From NCBI RefSeq assembly GCF_030067675.1, contig NZ_JASJEV010000001.1, positions 448,309 to 512,308 on the forward strand: a stretch of 64,000 nt of DNA, read 5' to 3'. The notes under the pieces are model-generated. The model saw nothing but the letters and a program-made list of their open reading frames with translations, was not told where the DNA came from and did no database searches. Positions 61,208 through 64,000 of the stretch are shown piece by piece. This stretch comes from Chelatococcus albus (GTDB lineage: Bacteria; Pseudomonadota; Alphaproteobacteria; Rhizobiales; Beijerinckiaceae). The position numbers were made by a program, and so were the translations under genes. Position 1 is the first letter of the stretch, and every line of letters begins with the position of its first letter.

Positions 61208-61290
61208 CGCTCCGCTCTCCCCGCCCCTGCGCGGCGCGGGCGGCACTTCCCGCCACGCCGCGCCAGCCCGAGGCGAACGAGGCATCGCAC

Positions 61291-62556
61291 GTGTCACCGG
61301 ACGAACTGCTCAAGGCCATGTTCCGCGCCGCCCTCGCCGCCGTGACGGCCGAGACGCGCATCCCCCCGGCCCTGCCCGCACCACCGAAGGGCCGCACGGT
61401 GGTGGCCGGGGCCGGCAAGGCTGCCGCTGCCATGGCGCGCGCCGTCGAGCGACGCTGGACGGGCCCCCTCTCGGGCCTCGTCGTCACGCGTTACGGCCAC
61501 GGGGCGGCGACCGAGCACATCGAGGTCGTGGAGGCCGCCCATCCCGTGCCCGACGACACGGGCCATCGCACCGCGGAGCGCATACTGGCGCTCGCCGGCG
61601 ATCTCGGGCCGGACGATCTCCTGCTCTGCCTCGTCTCGGGCGGCGGCTCCGCCCTGCTCGCCCTGCCGGCACCCGGCATCAGCCTCGCCGACAAACAGGC
61701 GGTGTCACGGGCGCTGCTGAAGAGCGGCGCCGACATCGCCGAGATGAACTGCGTGCGCAAACATCTTTCCGCCATCAAGGGCGGGCGGCTCGCCGCGGCG
61801 GCCCACCCGGCGCGCGTCGTCAATCTCGTCGTCTCCGACGTGCCGGGCGACGATCCCGCTGTCATCGCGAGCGGGCCGACGGTCGCCGACCCGACCACCT
61901 TCGCCGAGGCGCGGGCCATCCTCGCCAGGTACGGCATCGACCCGCCCCCTTCGGTGCGCGCCCATCTCGAGGCCGCGTGGGAGGAGACGCCGAAGCCCGG
62001 CGATCCGCGGCTCGCCCGCGTCGAGACCCGCATCATCGCCCGCGCGCAGGATGCGCTCGAGGCGGCTGCCGCCATCGCCCGGGGCGAGGGGGTCACGCCC
62101 CTCATCCTCGGCGACGCGATCGAGGGCGAAGCGCGCGAGGTGGCGCGCGTGGCGGGCGGCATCGCGCTGCAGACGGCGCGCCATGGCCAGCCCCTGCCGG
62201 CGCCGGCCGTGCTCCTTTCGGGGGGCGAGACGACGGTGACGGTGCGCGGGCGTGGTCGCGGCGGCCGCAATGCCGAGTTCCTGCTGTCGCTCGCGGTCGC
62301 GCTCGGCGGCCACCCGGCGATCCATGCCATCGCCTGCGACACCGACGGCATCGACGGCTCGGAGGACAACGCCGGCGCCCTGCTCTTCCCCGACAGTCTC
62401 GCGCGCGCCGCGAAGCTCGGCCTCGATCCCCGCGGAATGCTCGCCGACAACGACGGCTACGGCTTCTTCTCCGCGCTCGGCGATCTCGTCGTTACGGGCC
62501 CGACGCTGACGAACGTCAACGACTTCCGCGCCATCCTCGTCGACCGGACGTGCTGA
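61291..62556 (+). CDS. Glycerate 2-kinase (MOFRL family)
   Basis: Phosphorylates D-glycerate to 2-phosphoglycerate, joining the pathway to central metabolism. It has 421 residues. VVAGAGKAAAAMARAVE and LVSGGGSALLALPAPG are in the N-terminal domain; NCVRKHLSAIKGGRLA holds conserved basic residues. The C-terminal MOFRL domain has VLLSGGETTVTVRGRGRGGR and ACDTDGIDGSEDNAG. The GTG start at 61291 is preceded by GAGGC. It is the last gene of the gcl operon. Hydroxypyruvate reductase TtuD is an old name applied to this family, but kinase is the better call here. Confidence 0.92.
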   Translation: MSPDELLKAMFRAALAAVTAETRIPPALPAPPKGRTVVAGAGKAAAAMARAVERRWTGPLSGLVVTRYGHGAATEHIEVVEAAHPVPDDTGHRTAERILALAGDLGPDDLLLCLVSGGGSALLALPAPGISLADKQAVSRALLKSGADIAEMNCVRKHLSAIKGGRLAAAAHPARVVNLVVSDVPGDDPAVIASGPTVADPTTFAEARAILARYGIDPPPSVRAHLEAAWEETPKPGDPRLARVETRIIARAQDALEAAAAIARGEGVTPLILGDAIEGEAREVARVAGGIALQTARHGQPLPAPAVLLSGGETTVTVRGRGRGGRNAEFLLSLAVALGGHPAIHAIACDTDGIDGSEDNAGALLFPDSLARAAKLGLDPRGMLADNDGYGFFSALGDLVVTGPTLTNVNDFRAILVDRTC

Positions 62557-62602
62557 CCGCCGTCCGGAGCCGGCCGGCAGCGACATGCACGCATCACGCC
62601 CG

Positions 62603-64000
62603 CTACCAGAAGGTCGGGATGTCGCGAAAGCCGCGCCACCGCCGCCTCAGCTTCCTCTCGCAGGCGGCCGCCTCGTGCATATGCCAGCCGACGACGGCAC
62701 CGATCGCTTCGTGGAACTGCGGCGACATGCTCTCCGATCCGATTCCGCCGAGCAGTTCCCGCGTGGTGGCCGCGTCGTTGTAGCGTCCCATGACGTCCTG
62801 CAAGCGCGACAACGCCGACAGATAGGGCTTCGTCTTGCGCTGGTTGGCGTAGAGAGGCGCAAAAAAATCAGCGGCATAGCGAAGCTTCTTGAGAGCGAGC
62901 CTCAGCTCGTGCCGCTCCTCCGGGGTCATGCGGCCGAAATGCGCCCCGCGCTTCAGCACCCTGCGGTGCTGGCGGGCCAGGATGTCGGCGGCGGGGCCCG
63001 TGCAAGGCTCTGACAACAGGGCGATCGCCTCTCCGGGAAGGCCGTTGCGCCAGCCGCGATGCTCGATCCACGATCCGAGCGAGAGTACGAAACGCGTGTA
63101 TCGCACATCGGCGAGCGCTTCGGCGACCGCTGCACGGCCCTGCGCCCTGTGCCGCTCCGCCGCAACGCGCAGATCGGAAAGGTCGAAACCGCATGCCGCG
63201 GCCGGCGCCGGCAGCAGGTCGGCGATGAATACATCCCAGTTGCGGGCGGGCGCGAGAACCCTCGTCAGCCACTTCGCCTCGGCCGCAAGCGGCGCGATGT
63301 CGGGCGACGGCAGCGCCTTCCGAAAGAGCGACAGCAGGGTGCGCAGACGGCGCAGCGCCACCCGCATCTGGTGCACGCCTTCCGGGTCTCGCCCATCCTC
63401 GGCCGCCGCGTGATTGGCGACAAGATGGTGATGGCAGGCGCCGAGGAGCGCGGCGAAGGCGCTCTCCATGCTCTCCCCGGCGGTGATGGCCGGGCTTGCG
63501 GCCTTCGCCCAGGCGGGCGGCCGGTCGAGCACCATCGCATAGCCGCGGTGGGCCTTGCTCAGGGTGCTGAGGCGCAGCGGCGCCCGCTCCAGGAGATCGA
63601 GCCCCAGACCATAGAGCGCTGCTGCCTCACCGGCCTTCAATTCGAGCTCGAGCTCGTAGAGCCCCTCTCGGCGCCCGTTCGCCTCGACCATGCCCTCGTC
63701 GAAGGCGACTTCGATCAGGGAGCCGGCATAGGCGACCGTTCTCGTCCGTCGTCGCACCTTGGTCGTGACGGTGGGCGCGAGCGCGGCACCGGCAATCACC
63801 TCGCGGCATGCCATGGCTTGGGGCGCCGGCAGCCGGGCGAGATCGGGCATCGCGCCGTCGAGCGGCGCCTCCCATTCGCCGCGCACCAGCGGCTGGCCGG
63901 CCACGGCCGTCGACTTCAGGGTCTGGACGTAGCGGCGGCCGATGCGGCGGACCCTGAGCGTCAGTCCGTTCCGGAACAGCGCGCAATCGGGCGTGTCGTA
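62603..64000 (-). CDS. CYTH-CHAD domain protein (triphosphatase type), 5' end beyond window
   Basis: About 465 residues are visible and the frame continues past the right edge. The N-terminal CYTH (triphosphate tunnel) part shows YDTPDCALFRNGLTLRVRR and GRRYVQTLKS, then RRREGLYELELELKAGEAAA with the acidic metal-binding strands. The C-terminal CHAD domain has EGVHQMRVALRRLRTLLSLF and HELRLALKKLRYAADFFAPL, helices rich in His and Arg that bind polyphosphate. Family members are inorganic triphosphatases or polyphosphate-associated proteins. It is convergent with the glycerate kinase gene. Confidence 0.9.
   Translation of the reverse strand, partial: YDTPDCALFRNGLTLRVRRIGRRYVQTLKSTAVAGQPLVRGEWEAPLDGAMPDLARLPAPQAMACREVIAGAALAPTVTTKVRRRTRTVAYAGSLIEVAFDEGMVEANGRREGLYELELELKAGEAAALYGLGLDLLERAPLRLSTLSKAHRGYAMVLDRPPAWAKAASPAITAGESMESAFAALLGACHHHLVANHAAAEDGRDPEGVHQMRVALRRLRTLLSLFRKALPSPDIAPLAAEAKWLTRVLAPARNWDVFIADLLPAPAAACGFDLSDLRVAAERHRAQGRAAVAEALADVRYTRFVLSLGSWIEHRGWRNGLPGEAIALLSEPCTGPAADILARQHRRVLKRGAHFGRMTPEERHELRLALKKLRYAADFFAPLYANQRKTKPYLSALSRLQDVMGRYNDAATTRELLGGIGSESMSPQFHEAIGAVVGWHMHEAAACERKLRRRWRGFRDIPTFW

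Overview
The window is high-GC DNA (well above 60 percent by eye) from an alphaproteobacterium, most likely of the order Hyphomicrobiales (Rhizobiales). The evidence is gene content and order: pcm beside tolC, an aapJQMP general amino-acid transporter, IalB and BTLCP family proteins, a two-domain cold-shock protein followed by a DUF192 protein, tRNA-Pro, an ETC complex I subunit gene and tRNA-Arg. The genus cannot be read from the sequence alone.

Layout. 1-1946: the 5' part of tolC, then pcm, tRNA-Cys and tRNA-Asn. 1905-2633: a decayed mobile element abutting tRNA-Asn (C-terminal remnant of a serine recombinase joined to a broken IS110-type transposase). 3080-12271: an AraC-type regulator, then a two-partner secretion operon (TpsB transporter, 1870-residue repeat-rich TpsA exoprotein, IalB-family protein). 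12446-15241: a remnant AbiEi-like reading frame, AlaX editing protein, mercaptopyruvate sulfurtransferase and a small membrane protein. 15644-20267: aapJQMP, with a terminator-like hairpin after aapJ. 20581-24801: metC and a three-gene envelope glycosylation operon (LABN protein, GT2, ArnT-like). 24917-31767: tRNA-Arg, complex I accessory subunit, tRNA-Pro, DUF192, cold-shock protein, sirtuin, eda, zwf, arsC and a DUF1624 membrane protein. 31855-32065 is a sharply AT-rich patch without a convincing gene. 32199-37836: a BTLCP peptidase, then TRAP binding protein, aldehyde dehydrogenase, ThDP enzyme and MarR regulator.

38334-62556 is the main system: an almost complete route from guanine to 2-phosphoglycerate. 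It holds guanine deaminase, xanthine dehydrogenase (xdhABC) with a nearby NifS-like desulfurase that may sulfurate its molybdenum cofactor, membrane urate hydroxylase PuuD with a fused cytochrome c, UraH, UraD, PuuE, an allantoate amidohydrolase-type enzyme, a BMP-type purine or nucleoside ABC importer, and the glyoxylate branch gcl-hyi-glxR-glycerate kinase. LysR and IclR regulators sit inside it. A palindrome with repeated TTTCAC/GTGAAA half-sites precedes gcl. The visible gap is the ureidoglycolate-to-glyoxylate step. The window ends in a partial CYTH-CHAD gene.

The most notable observations are two copies of a 505-base segment inside tpsA that are identical base for base, the recombinase frame that runs into tRNA-Asn, the gcl operator cluster, and the desulfurase placed in the purine cluster. 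All functions are inferred from reading translated sequence; no database search was possible.
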